64,000 nucleotides of DNA from Straminergon stramineum (lineage: Eukaryota > Streptophyta > Bryopsida > Hypnales > Calliergonaceae), in contig OY987267.1 in assembly GCA_963920665.1 (NCBI GenBank), forward strand, positions 13,082,001 through 13,146,000, written 5' to 3'. Each line of letters begins with the position of its first letter. The first letter of the stretch is position 1. This document shows positions 34,830 through 46,600 of this stretch, one piece after another. The position numbers were made by a program, and so were the translations under genes. The notes under the pieces are model-generated. The model worked only from the letters and a program-made list of their open reading frames with translations, did no database searches and was not told the origin of the DNA.

Positions 34830-35075
34830 AAGCGGTCGGATGGGTTGGCGGATGGTCTCCAGAGACCGTGGTCAAGCCGACGGATTGGCGGACAGGCTCC
34901 AGAATCCGTGGACGGGGTCACGGATGGGCGGACGGGATGGCGGATGGGCTGTAGAAACTGCGGACGGGGTCGCGGACGGGAAATTACCCCAAGCTAAAAA
35001 CCAAATTTTCCGAATGTCACAGGACGTTCAGGGGGGTTGCGGACGCCGGACATCCGGACGCTGGCGGCTGCGTCA
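34830..35075. repeat. Subterminal GC-rich block, right end
   Basis: G-rich on the plus strand: GGTTGGCGGATGGTCTCCAG, ATTGGCGGACAGGCTCCAG, ATGGGCGGACGGGATGGCGG and GACGCCGGACATCCGGACG. A ~50-bp unit (GGCGGA.GG.CTCCAGA..C.GTGG) recurs two to three times. It ends within about 20 bp of the right terminus. Confidence 0.65.
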
Positions 35076-35094
35076 AGATGCCCTGTTAACCCTG

Positions 35095-35102
35095 GGAGGG
35101 CT
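35095..35102. repeat. Right target-site duplication of the giant hAT
   Basis: GGAGGGCT directly follows the terminal GTTAACCCTG and equals 16541-16548 exactly. Confidence 0.85.
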
Positions 35103-36431
35103 TGCTAGATGATTTGGATGGAACCTACCCCAAGGCAGAACTCTCCTAGGAACCCTCTAGTTCATCTCGTGCCATTTAAAAAAATGTAAGACTGGACCTT
35201 ATCCAACCTTCCTAGCCAAAGTTATAGGTGGATGAAGTTTGACCTCTACTCGGTTCCTCAAACTTCATCCATCTATTACACCTAGTTCTCCAATTCCGAA
35301 AGATCCTAAATTTAGAGGGATGGTTCACAAGGATTGTCCCTACCCAAATCTGGAGTTGGACCCTGATCGGGGATTTCTACTAAATTTTCATCCAAGCCTT
35401 ATCCAAAGTTCATCCAATAATTTCTACCAACCTATAACTCAGAATTGACTTTTTTCTTCAGCCTTGGAACCTAGTTGGGAGCCTCCTCCTAATCTATTTA
35501 AATCCCTATCAAACTCAGAGTTTAGCTATTCTTCATCCAATTCGATCCTAAACTTCATTTGGCAATAATTTTCCCAATTTCCACCTGATTTGGGTGTGCT
35601 TTAGGGTTTTGGAAAGCCACGGCCTCCTTCTTTAAGCTTATGCCCTTGGAAATGACCTGACCTACAGTCCTAAGGGTCTGACCTAGAGGTAGGCCTCGGC
35701 CCAAGCTACTAGCTTCTAATCAGGGGCCTAGGGAGGGGTTGGAAAGGGTTAACTCATACCTTGGAATTTGCATTGCTGCTTGCACCCACCAGAAGCTCTA
35801 CCTCCCTCACCATGAACTCCTTTGCCGTGAAGCAATGAACCACCATTCTAATCATAAATTAAATTGGTACAAGGGTTTAATTGTTGATTTTTATCCTGTT
35901 TCTTTCTCCCTTCTTCCTTTTCTTTCCTCCCACAATTGAAGGTGGACCAACTACCCTTACTCCTACCTACTAAGCTCACCTAAAGGACATACTTTATCCT
36001 TCCCCAAGGTTGAGCTACTTCTTACGTCCTATACTTACGCCTTATACTTAATCTTGGGGTGATTACCTACTTCTAATCTAAGGGCCTAAGTAAGTCTTGA
36101 GGATTACACCCTATCCTATCTACCTTCACCCTCCCCCTTCAAGTGGTCTTCCCCCTTGTCATTCCTCCTCACTCTTTTGGCCTTCCAACATCTTCACCAC
36201 CCCTCCCTTGGCTTGCCTTTGTTAATGCGTTGATAGTTATAGGTGACGGGGAGTTGGATTCCCCGTCCACAAGTTGTTTTAGTGTGGGTGTAGTCTCTGG
36301 CTGGTCTTCTTTTACTCATGGACTCGCTGGTTCTTTACTCCCCTACTGTTTTTGTTGCAGCCCCCCTTCCCAACTAGACTCCCTTCCTCTTCCCCATTTG
36401 GACTCCCCTTCCTCTAGACCCCCCTTTCCCC
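35103..36431. other. Spacer right of the giant hAT, no gene recognised
   Basis: Less AT-rich than the element interior and CT-rich in places. Only short frames without motifs. Possibly part of an older non-coding retroelement together with the arrays that follow. Confidence 0.35.
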
Positions 36432-36660
36432 AACTGGACTCCCTCTCCTCCGTCCCCTTTTAATTACGGGACCCCACCTAGTTCTTAATTATGAACACTA
36501 GCCTTCTAACTACTGAACTGGACCCCCTTCCTCCGTCCCCTTTTAATTACGGGAACCCCCCTCCCCCCTAGTTCTTAATTATGACCTCCCGGCCCTCCTA
36601 ACTGTTGAACTGGATTCCCGGTGCCCAACTACTAATTGCTGAATTGGACTCGCGATAATC
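36432..36660. repeat. Tandem repeat, two ~84-bp units plus partial third
   Basis: Units start at 36432 and 36516 with AACTGGACxCCC. They share CCTCCGTCCCCTTTTAATTA, then CGGGA.CCCC, CTAGTTCTTAATTATGA and CTCCTAACT/CTTCTAACT. A third, partial unit starts at 36608 (AACTGGATTCCC). Confidence 0.75.
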
Positions 36661-37002
36661 GGCCTTGCCCCCTTTCCGGGTATCGGGGCTTGGGTGTTGA
36701 GGTCTAGCATGTTGGGGTGTTGGTTTTAGGGTGTTGGGCGTGTATTGTCCTACTCTAAACGTTGTGCTAACTCCTAAAGGTTTGGGGAAGTCATGCCTAA
36801 GGCTATCATGGGGCAACTTCAGTTTGTAGGGGCAAGGACCATCCTTCTATTTTCTTCTCGTTATCCTACGTGTTCATCTTGACCTCTAGTTCCTCATTTT
36901 TGGGACCTAAACCTTGGTTTGTTCCCAACATGTTTTGGGAACTAAACCTTGTAGGGAAAAGGGCCACGTGGTCTTACGGTGCTCCCGTGAGGTGGTTTTA
37001 AT

Positions 37003-37176
37003 GCACCGCTAAGACTTTGAACCCCAAGGGGGTTCAAAGCTTCGCTGTCGTTTCCCTTTTTAACGTACTACTAGGACTTTTTATTCCACAGGGGTTCAAA
37101 GCTTCACCATCGGTTCCCTTTCTAACACACCACTAGGACTTTTCTACCCTATGGGGGTTCAAAGCTACGCCATATG
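37003..37176. repeat. Tandem repeat, three ~62-bp units
   Basis: Units begin at about 37003, 37065 and 37127. They share CACTAGGACTTTT/CGCTAAGACTTTG, GGGGTTCAAAGCTTC, CATCGGTTCCCTTT and TAAC. GGGGTTCAAAGCT recurs in all three. Confidence 0.75.
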
Positions 37177-38934
37177 GTGGGGCCCACTACCCTCACACCC
37201 TTGTGTCTCTCAACAAAGAATTACACGTCATTGTTAGGAACAAGGACAAAAGACAAAGAAATGGCCTTGGACACTCAAGGGCTAGCAATATGGGTTAGTA
37301 ACATCAATAACTTGAACTAAAGGCCCCCCAAAGCGACATCGCCAGTCATATGGAGGGTTGCTCTAGGGTTCGTACATGACAAAACAAGGAGAGTGACCAA
37401 AAGGGTCTTCCAAAGGTAAGCACCTTCGCTCTAGCAACCTAGTAAGTTAGTAAAAACTTCCAAGCTCAAGTTTGGAAGAGTTAGTACCACGCTCAATGAA
37501 AAGAAAAGGCAAGGGACTCACAAAAAACCTTGCAAGCTCCAAAAACAACAACAATGGCCAAAAGTGCCCAAAAAACACCATTGCAAGGTTGGTGGCTAAA
37601 ATGCCACAATTCCAATGTTCATTGGACCCAATGGACCCAATTACACAAAAAAGGGGTGGTGAGAGAGGAGAAGGGGTGCCCTTTTATACTCTTTCTCGGG
37701 AACCCACCTCTCCTCGTTCATCTAAGTTAACCTTATCTTCTTAGATTTTCATCCAAAACTCAAGGTTTTCATCCTATGTTAGCCCACTAAGCTAACTTTT
37801 GGAGATTAACTCTGAATCGCAAACGGATTGGGCCATTGACTTCAGAAGGTCATTTTTAGTCTAAAGAAATCCCCCTTCCCTTTTTCTGTCTTCAAAATCA
37901 CAATGAAACCTAACGCCAACTAAATACCAAAAATTGGGGAAAATCCCAACTTTGGGGGGTTGACTTTTCTAGCAAAAGTAACTAGCTTAGGCTCCTAAGT
38001 AGGTACAAGGGAGTGAGAAAAGACCTATTTTGCGCTCCATTCTACTTTCATATGCTCCCGCTCCGCCAGTCAAACCCAACATGGACTTTAATTTCCATTA
38101 ATTGTTAGGGAACGCTACAAGTTCGGGCACTTCTGACTATTGGAATGTTGTAAAACTTTTTGGGGAAGCTTATTAACATAAATGAAGCTATGCTAATTTT
38201 TAGTGGGAATTTAACACCACCTGGGAAATTTCTAGGAATTTTCCATCGTAGATTTGGGTAGTTGACCCTCCAAAAAGACATCTTCTGACTATCAGAAAAT
38301 TCCGAAACTTTTCGTCAAACCTCCCATGGTATCCCAGGACACATGTGTAGACTCATATTTTTACTCTACACATTGAACTAGGGGGGACAATTTCTACCCT
38401 CTAGTTTAATTATCAGTGGCCGGAGAATCTTCCACACTAGGGGGAATCTTGGCGAACTAACTTCGCCGTTGGTTCCCAGGGATGGATTTAACCCCAAACC
38501 ACCCTCATTGGACCTTAGATTCTTCCACGGTCCCGCCTTGGTATTTTCAACATCTGCAAGCCAATAATTTGGGGTTTTGTTATTTTGTCGGTGGAATGGG
38601 GAAACTAGAACCTATCTCCGGGAATTGATTCCTATACCTTACCAAGGTTTCCTCAACCAAATCTAGCTTAGAGATGTCCGTTCCATGTGGGGTTTTGAGC
38701 CTGATATGCCCATCACTCAGAATTGACCAATTTGCCATGATTAGTTGGGTTCTAACCTATTTACAACTCGTGGTTGGGCAATTCTAGCTACAACATACTC
38801 AAACTAAACCAAATACTATATTGGAAGGTGACACTCCTATTTTGGTTCTATACTCTTTGGGGGGCTTTTTGTATAGAAAAGTGCATTTAAATTGACAAAA
38901 TATTAAAAAAAAAGAGTGAGCCCCTGATGATGAA
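37177..38934. other. Spacer, no gene recognised
   Basis: No coherent protein. A 9-bp-arm hairpin GTGAGCCCC/GGGGCTCAC lies at 38916-38946, at the junction with the following transposase-like relic. Confidence 0.35.
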
Positions 38935-40680
38935 TTGGGGGCTCACAAGGCTATGAACTCCTTCCGCAATCCTTCTAGAGGGGCGCATGTCATCTTCCTT
39001 TGTGACTACATGTGCACTGTTTGCAATGCCAACCAAGAAGGAGTCTACAATGTTTGCCGAAGTCGATTTGCTACTATCATGACACTTTGGGAAGCCTTGC
39101 TATGTCCAAAGATAGAAGATGAGGAATTCCACCACCCTAAATGCTTGCTAGGAGCTTGTAGTAGATGTGGTTTGCAATTCTTTGACGTTTGTCTACGAGG
39201 AAGGGTGATCAACGCTACTCACACCATTCAATGGAAGTAGTTTCAATACAAAGTAGTCAATAGACAGTCAGCCGAAGAAGTGCATGAAAGAGGTGCTCCA
39301 AACAACTTCATTTTCACAGTTCCTTGATTTCTTCACTCCTTCACTTCAACAATTCATTCGATATAATTTCGTAGCGAAGTAGAAAACACACTTAAACCAA
39401 ACTCCTCCAAGCAATCAAGCATGCCTACAAAGAGGGGTTGTCTTGACCCATATCAATTTCTTTGAGAATTACACCTTCAAACCTCAAAATGAGATTCAGT
39501 CCATGTACTACCATTCTAACCAAGTTACAATTCTTGTGCAAATGATGTGTTCACCGTATGTTGGGGAAGATGTTGTGCAAGGGGGTGTGCAAATGATGAG
39601 AGACACACACTACTACATCTCCAATGACAGAATGCACGATACCGACTTCGCACAACATTGCCTCATGCTCCATTGGAGGTGGATGCAATCAAAGGGATTG
39701 AGTCCAACTATTCACTACGTTTATAGTAACGGATGTGCTGGTTAATTCAAAAGTGCCAAGGCCAAGTACTTCGTAGCCAGGTGATGCTTCGCTCTATAAT
39801 GCTTCATACTGAAAACTATGTTGGAAAGGACTCATTTGTTGTTTCTTGTTGTTGTGTGTAGTACTCACTAGTACTCACAGTATTGTCTAAGTCCTATATG
39901 TAAAGCAAATTTTCAAAGCGTTTGTTGTTCTGTACAATGGTTCATGCCACATTCATCTACAAACACATTCTGAGAATTCACTAACGAGGTCAACTACCTT
40001 CAACTTCATGCACATTGTGCCTGTTCTAAGTGCACATAGATATCCAGCCCTTATTGGTAGCTACAAGATGCTCTAGAACTATTATGGGATGGGCCATGGA
40101 AAAGGTGAACGAAATGGTGGTGGAGCAGTCATCAAAAGGTCTCTTTGCAATGAGCAGCTCCTAAATCCTCATAGATGCCTCCCAAATGCAGAAGATTGTG
40201 TTTAGTTCTTTAATGCTACCATAGTAGGACCAATTCCTAATCAACACGGAAACATGAGGTTCCTCATCCCACACTTTCCTTTCTTTAGCTGTTGTACATG
40301 TCAATCTCATAAGCTAGTGGTGTCTCAAATTATCCACTACCACCTTTCTCTATTTTAAAAAAAGGTCTCTTAAATTAAACTATGTATACCTTATAGTACT
40401 CACTGCCACAATATTCTTCCTAAGGTAAGCTATGGGTGCCCCATAGTACTAACTGCCCTAGAGAACAATCTATGGAGGTACTTGGAGACACTGCATCTTC
40501 CTTTGCGGCACTCGTACAAGATTATGCAGTCCAACATACCCTAGTAACTAAATATGAAGAATTAGTGCATTCGTTACTAACAACTCTTTTCTGCATGCAT
40601 GTAGGTCATACCAATATTTCCATCATGTATGGGAGTACAAAGTCCGCACTAAGTGACGACAACTATACACAAAGGACCTA
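38935..40680 (+). pseudogene. C-terminal half of a transposase-like protein (DDE-like core), decayed
   Basis: Frames give, in order: a Cys-rich finger with CDYMCTVCNANQEGVYNVC, TLWEALLCPKIEDEEFHHPK and CSRCGLQFFDVC; FFENYTFKPQNEIQSMYYHS and QVTILVQ (39443-39600); YISNDRMHDTDFAQHCLMLH and W.WMQSKGL; HYVYSNGCAG.FKSAKAKYF; and at about 40080-40230 GMGHGKGERNGGGAVIKRSL with LPNAEDCV. The spaced acidic/His motifs (ENY, the SNGC strand, GHGKGE) resemble a DDE-type catalytic core; the superfamily is uncertain. Stops and indels abound. The finger start joins, in family order, shortly after the end of the N-terminal half at about 14955, on the same strand. Confidence 0.6.
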
Positions 40681-41754
40681 GAAGGAGAGAATCTGAAGTA
40701 TTGGAAGAGGAATCGCAAGCTCAATCCCTCAACAGAAAAAAATGTTGTTGGCTAGAAGAAGGTCATGCTTCATACGACGACATTGAAGAAGATTGTGTCG
40801 GGTAGAGTAGGGCAACCTACAATAACAAGCAAAACATGCAGAAGGGTATCACGTAGAAAATGCAGTCCTACGTGAACTAGTAGATAATGCATTGGAGCAT
40901 GGACAAAGAACTAGCAACATGAAAATAGCAAGGCTTCATCAACATGCGTGACCTAAATAGGCCCACGCATCATAAAGAAGGCAATGGAGGGATGACAACC
41001 AGCAACAAAGGAAGAGCATGACAAACATGAAAGCAAATGGCACTTACCCACAATTACTAATATAACATGAAAAAATAGTTTCTATTGAAGAAAAAAACGA
41101 GTTTATTATTGGGAATGCATGTGGACTTTATGTTCCATTCTAAGAACACCAAGCATGGAGTCTCACAAAGTGAAAATGATTTTTGCATTAACTAAATACT
41201 ATGGGTAGTAGAAGAGGACGTATTGTGCTATTGAACTTGAAGCCATCATCCTATTCCTTGCTTTCTAGGGTCAACATCCTCAAAATCCACAAGGCTGAAG
41301 TGTCGTCTGGACCTTGTTGTAGAAGCATCATCCGGGGTGGCACGAAATTTGTCCTCTGCCACTTGAGGCCGTTCATGTTCGGCTCCATGAGGTAAACTAT
41401 GCTGTAATTTCGTACATTGTGCATTGCTCTCCTTGACTAATTCCTACAAACTAATGCGGTGTTTCTATGAAGGCAGAGGTCTTGATCTTCAAGTTGTCGC
41501 AATATGAAACTTTAATTTTTTTTGGATTACCTAGGAAAACTAACCAGAAACCCAAACATAGGTATCCGGATCTAGCTAAGGAACCATCGGGAGCTAAAAT
41601 AGAGAAGGAAAATGAGGTAGTGGATGGATCAGCTTGAATCCAGTCCCAACAGGAGAACAGATGAGAACGTAAGTCTGATCGGATAGGGGATGGATCGGAT
41701 ATCAAGAGGATCAGATCCGGAATAGGTCATGATGAGGTGATAGGGGTCCAATGA
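40681..41754. other. Spacer, no gene recognised
   Basis: Short frames only. It may include the tail of the preceding relic and the 5' LTR-like region of the following gag-like relic; I could not define LTR boundaries. Confidence 0.35.
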
Positions 41755-41763
41755 CTATATAAG
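41755..41763 (+). promoter_or_regulatory. TATA box ahead of the gag-like relic
   Basis: CTATATAAG lies in a GC-balanced context and is followed within ~60 bp by a CT-rich leader (CTCTCTACGCTCTGAGCTC). This is the layout of a retroelement promoter and leader. The coding relic on the same strand begins about 330 bp downstream. Confidence 0.45.
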
Positions 41764-42074
41764 GGTTGGCTTGCCCAGTTGAACCTCTTTTGCGTTTTTC
41801 GCCTGTCTTAGTGCTCTCTACGCTCTGAGCTCTCTGCTCTCGTCTATAACTTAGTTGTCCGTGTTGGGTTTGTGTGAGAGTGTCTTTTTCGAGAGTTGTG
41901 TTGTTATTGTTTTGATTTCCGATTGAGATTGGAGAGAGAAAGTGAGAAACGGGATGTGCAGCTAGGAGAGAGTAAGGTAGAATTGGAAAGGGGTTTCGAG
42001 CTCACATCTATATCCATGCCACAGCTCAAGAGAAGTAGAGGCTGATAAGCTAGTATGTCCTCGATAGAGGTGAA

Positions 42075-43679
42075 GCTCCGGAAAGTGATTCCGGTCATTC
42101 CCTCTACCAAACCAACAAAGTCCCAACTCATGGAAGATTTGACTTCCATGGATTGTGTGGGTTTGCAGAGAAACCCTGGGGCTTTAGGGAAGAGGTTATG
42201 GTGAGGGAACTCGTGGGTAAGCTATCCAACGAGTTCGACAACACCATGAGAATAGTTCCACATCTCTAGACGGAGGAGGTTTGGAGAGCAGTGTATAATT
42301 TCTAGTCAAGAGGATTGGGAATGGTGAATCGAAAGGACGAGTTTGTCCGGGGTAAGTTCTAGGGTGCTCTCAACCCAAAGGACGACTACGCTGTGGAAGA
42401 CTATGTCGACGAATGCCACCGTTGGCTTCTGTAGTTCCTCGTTCCGATCCTACATCTGGAAAAACCAACAAGGGTGACGATTTCCCTCGCAAATACAATT
42501 TTCGACGCCCTGAAGGGAGACCGGAGAGTCAACTGGGCCCGGATCATTTTCAATCTGGTTACCTAGCTTGTAGGTAGAGTTGGAAAGAGTAGGGCCACTC
42601 CCATGTGTCCCTACCTCATCCATCTCTACCATTCCCATTAGCTCCTGAGCGCTGGAGAGGAGAAGGTGTAGAGGGCTCAGGAAGTCCTCCTGAAGTATGG
42701 AGAATCGGAAACGGATGATGAAGCCGATTCCAGTTTCGATCCGGGGGATGAAAGCGAGTTAGAGGATGAGGAGCCGGCGATGCCGCTAATCAAGCGACAG
42801 AAGACGACCTCTCCTCACAAGCGAGGGACGCCACCCAGTCGTAATACCTTGGCCCCAGAAGAAAGATTGGAGGTCAAGAAGACCGTATCAAAGGAATTAG
42901 ATCTTGATGATCCGTTCAATCCTCTCGTCAAAATCTTATGTGACGTGAGAGCAGATTGGGAACTGAAGAGAAGGATCCTGCTCACAATCGGAAAGTTGGT
43001 GGGAGCACCGCTAGACAGAGAGCTACCAGAGAAGGTGGCGAGCTGCATCTTCAATTCGGTCGAAACCCAGAAACAGGAGACGGAGATCCGCAGGCTACAG
43101 AAGGAGGTGGATTGAGTGAAGGCAAAACTCCTTGTACTCAAGGAGAACTTTGCAGCCGCTCATTCGATGGCGGAGGAGGCTCAAAAAATGGTTGAGCAGG
43201 TGAAGGCCACATTTGGGGAGACCGGAATGGCCGCCGCCAAGGCTAAGCTGTTTAATGAGAAGGTGCATGACAAGAAGAAGCCATTTGGTTCCCAGATGGT
43301 CCAGATTCTCACAGACTTTGCTGAACAGGTTGAAGCGGCAATGAAGAAAGCGTGGAAAGTGGCGGACTGGATGGAGGAGAGTACCCGGATACTATCGGGA
43401 GCCACCTACTCTTGAGGGATTTGACTCTCGGACATATCACTCCTAGATTCGTTCCTGGATGTAGCAGTAGGGGAGGGGAAGGATGCCACTCCCAAGTCCA
43501 AGAGATTGGAGGCCAAGGCGAATCCGGCCGGCACGCCTAGAACGGCCATCGACTTAGATTCGACCCCCGGATCCATAGAAGGCGACCCGGTTCCTAAGCC
43601 TCAGGAGGGGGAATGGAATCGGAACTTGAATAAGATCTTTGAGCAGATGGAGCCGGGAACTGAGAGTACCACTATTTGA
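42075..43679 (+). pseudogene. Retroelement gag-like protein relic with coiled coil
   Basis: One frame can be read from about 42075 to 43679. Segments: YQTNKVPTHGRFDFHGL, KPWGFREEVMVRELVGKL, EEVWRAVYNF, GDRRVNWARIIFNLV and MCPYLIHLYHSH. This region resembles the so-called putative plant transposon (gag-like) domain. An acidic patch follows (ESETDDEADS, ELEDEE), then a Glu/Lys/Ala coiled coil with VKAKLLVLKENFAAAHSMAE. Stops: TAG at 42267, 42303, 42360, 42432, 42564, 42639 and 42669; TGA at 43113, 43413 and 43422; the frame ends with TGA at 43677. No TAA and almost no indels. No protease, RT or integrase follows, so it may be a non-autonomous element. Confidence 0.55.
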
Positions 43680-46600
43680 TCTCGAGTGGGTACTTAGGTG
43701 TGTAAATATTAGGAAGAGTAGGAACGGATTTGGATCCTGTTCCAATCTGGTCAATAGTAGATAGGACCAAAAATCCGATCTAAGTTGTGGCAAAACTTTT
43801 GTAGGCTTTTACGCTTATTTGTACTTTTAGGTTGTATTTAAGTCAATCCCTGCGAAGGGTACTATGTGTTTTCTTTTTGCAAAATTCTTGTACCTTTATA
43901 TATGCTCTTGTGTTGTATGTGTATCTCCCAAGCTTGGTAGGGTTGCATGGCGTGGAGTTAGGAAGGTGTAGGTCTGATTTGTGAATTGATTTCTCCCCTT
44001 GGTATGTAAGTTTCCGATCCTTAGTGTATGTGATCGAGTTGTGGAAGTATTGGGAGTGGACTTCAGTGCCTTAGCAAATCTAGAGTTTTGAGTTCCGGGT
44101 GAGAAAGCCGTTGTTAGGCTAGGCGGATAGGGAGGGTATCCTTAGTCGTGCTAGAACTCCTGGGTAGGAAATCCGGTTGAGTGTCCGATCTTCTAAGAGG
44201 TCTCACCACCTTAGTTGGTAAACAGAATAGCTCTGGTAAGTGCTGGAACGGACAAGTACACTTGTGACCACCTAACTTCGCACGGGTAGGAACTGGCATC
44301 AAGGTCGTTGTAGTAAGAAAGGATCGTATGGGGGGTCTCTGTGTGACCTGCGAACCTAATTGATGTTCGGGTTGTTGTGAGGGATCAAACCGGATCCAAG
44401 TTAGTTTAAGAGAGGAAGAGATAGGACAATGGGCCTTCAGCCACTATAATCTATGGAAAGAGTGGTGGGCCTACCACTCACAAAATCAAGTGGCGCCTCC
44501 TCTGATGGTCTAACAGAGGCAAAACTAAACTGGAATAGGCGTGAGGATATATACGGGCAATCTGGAACAGATTCGTCCAGAGGAGTACGAGGACCGGAAG
44601 TGGTGTGGTCCTAGGATTGGATTAAATTAGATCAATTGGAGATTTAGGGAACCAGGAAGAGGATGAATCCGATTTGATACTATCTGGTGGTTGGATGTTT
44701 CCGGTTTTAGATCTAGGACCAGAAGAAAGGTTTAGAGGTTAGTTAGGCTTACTCGCTTAATAAAGTTAAATACTTCACAAAATCTCGTGGGTTTGATCTT
44801 TAGAGTCACTTAGTTATGCTCTAGAGTGATTTTTGTGAATATAACAGGGAATTTACTTGCTTTGTGCTACAACACAAGTCACCACAATCAAAGCACCATG
44901 TACACTAGCAGAAGGCTCCTCACGACTAAATCCACCTTTCTTCACATGATTACAGTCATTGGGTTCCTCTTCTTCATCACTCAACATAATTTTCCATTTT
45001 TGTCTTCTATGAAGAAGAACTACCCTCACTACCTTTAGTTTGACTATGCTGCCACTATGGTATTATGATGTACGATACTTTGATCATAATGTCAGAAGAA
45101 GAATTGTTACACCCTAAAGTCATCGAGGAGGAAGCAAGCAATCAACGCTTGCCCTAGGCAGAGCGTTTCCTTAGGTGAAAATGATGATTGAATAGGAAGC
45201 TCAAGGGTGAACGCATAATTCACGAAGACTAGACAGGGAACTAGTTACATTAGGCATTGCGCTACATGTACGTAATTGAATTGTCCTAAGTGATTGTAGT
45301 TGTAGCCAAATGAAGGAAATCTCATCAAGCAGCTTAACCCTGAACCCTATGTCATATTCAATTTGCATAAGCTAAAATTGGACAAGAAAGTATGACAACA
45401 AGTACACCCACAACCAACATTTGATTTCACTGAACCCTAAACCCTAATGTCCTATGCCTCAACCCCATCAAGCAGCAAAGCTTTGCTGATGGGGCAACAA
45501 TTCGTCCCAACAAAGAATGTTGGAAACCCAAATTCATAATAGAATTGAAAACCGAAGTTTGAAACCGTCACTCACCTACGTAGTTGTCCAAATGTGTCAC
45601 TTGTAAAGCCCTTGGAGCAACAACGACAGTACTGGACATACGCCTTGACAACTGCCACTGATAAGCCAAGTCCACATTGATCCACTCTATCTTCCAGTGG
45701 AAGCATACACATAGCCTCTCAGTCGTCGAAGCCCTTCACACCACAATTGTGGATGCACAATCTCAACTAAAAACATGAGCGAAAGCCCCACAGTCAATCT
45801 TCAAACACTTTGCTGTTGTCGTTGAAGCCCTTAACACTTTAGAAGCGCAACGGTTAGATTGGGATGTTGTTGGGAAATGGATGATTATCTAGCACCGGCT
45901 ATAGTAGAAACACAATCTTTTCCAATTCGTAAGAAACCCTAGGCAATCTTCACCAATGAATTAAACCAAAATGGCAAACTAAAGGAGACAATGGAATTGC
46001 AGATGAAAGCCAATGTCCCAAAAAATCATCCTTCACAAACATTTGCAACTATCATCTACTACCATGCATTCGCGTAGTGTCCCATCATTTCATCTCGATT
46101 CCAATCAATGGTCCAAATTTCATCTTCCGTACCCTTCATAGTACTCACAAGACTCGTAGTACTAATAGGATTGACCGAGCAAAAACCAAATATGCAACAA
46201 ATAGTACAAGTGTTTCTTACAATCACCCCAAAGCACTTTGCAGGAACTGAGTCCATGCAATTTGCATGACTTTCTCTCTCTCCCTGAAATCCTAGAATCT
46301 TTGTCGACATCATCATGAAGTCAATTTATTCTTTTTTTATATCCACTCTACAAATTATTCAATTATGTAGTCATCCATCTCCAATATTGCTTTGAACTTA
46401 TCTATTTCCAACATAGACTTAGTTTTTTGAATCAAAGTAGGACACCTAAAATCCCAAATGCCATCAAAATGTGCATCAAATCTACAACAATGATAACCAT
46501 ATCTTCTCTTTATAATATTGGAGTCACTACTCACTAAACTACATGTGAGATTTTTCTCTTAGAAACAACATAAAACATCAACTCTCATTGGTTGTTTTTT

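Larger units (their letters stand above)
16549..35094. mobile_element. Candidate giant hAT-superfamily DNA transposon (18,546 bp) with four gene relics
   Basis: The left end reads CAGGGTTGAC and the right end, reverse-complemented, reads CAGGGTTAAC: 9 of 10 match, and the form fits the hAT terminal pattern CAGGG. Perfect 8-bp TSDs GGAGGGCT flank it. Inside lie a BED/hAT transposase relic (17176-20485, -), a finger/coiled-coil/RING-H2 gene (21435-25937, -), a finger/Gly-rich gene (29319-30407, +) and a kinase-like gene (32085-33553, +). GC-rich CGGACGG-type blocks lie just inside both ends and upstream of each gene. Known hAT elements are usually a few kb with one transposase gene, so the size and cargo are unusual. 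All four genes carry stops or frameshifts, so this copy is dead. A solo LTR (22822-23944) inserted later. An alternative is several nested smaller elements, but only one pair of ends with a matching TSD was found. Confidence 0.8.

Noticed and set aside
44460..44520. TGGCGCC word as a retrotransposon primer-binding site
   Set aside because: No LTR end directly precedes it and the gag-like frame lies on its wrong side.
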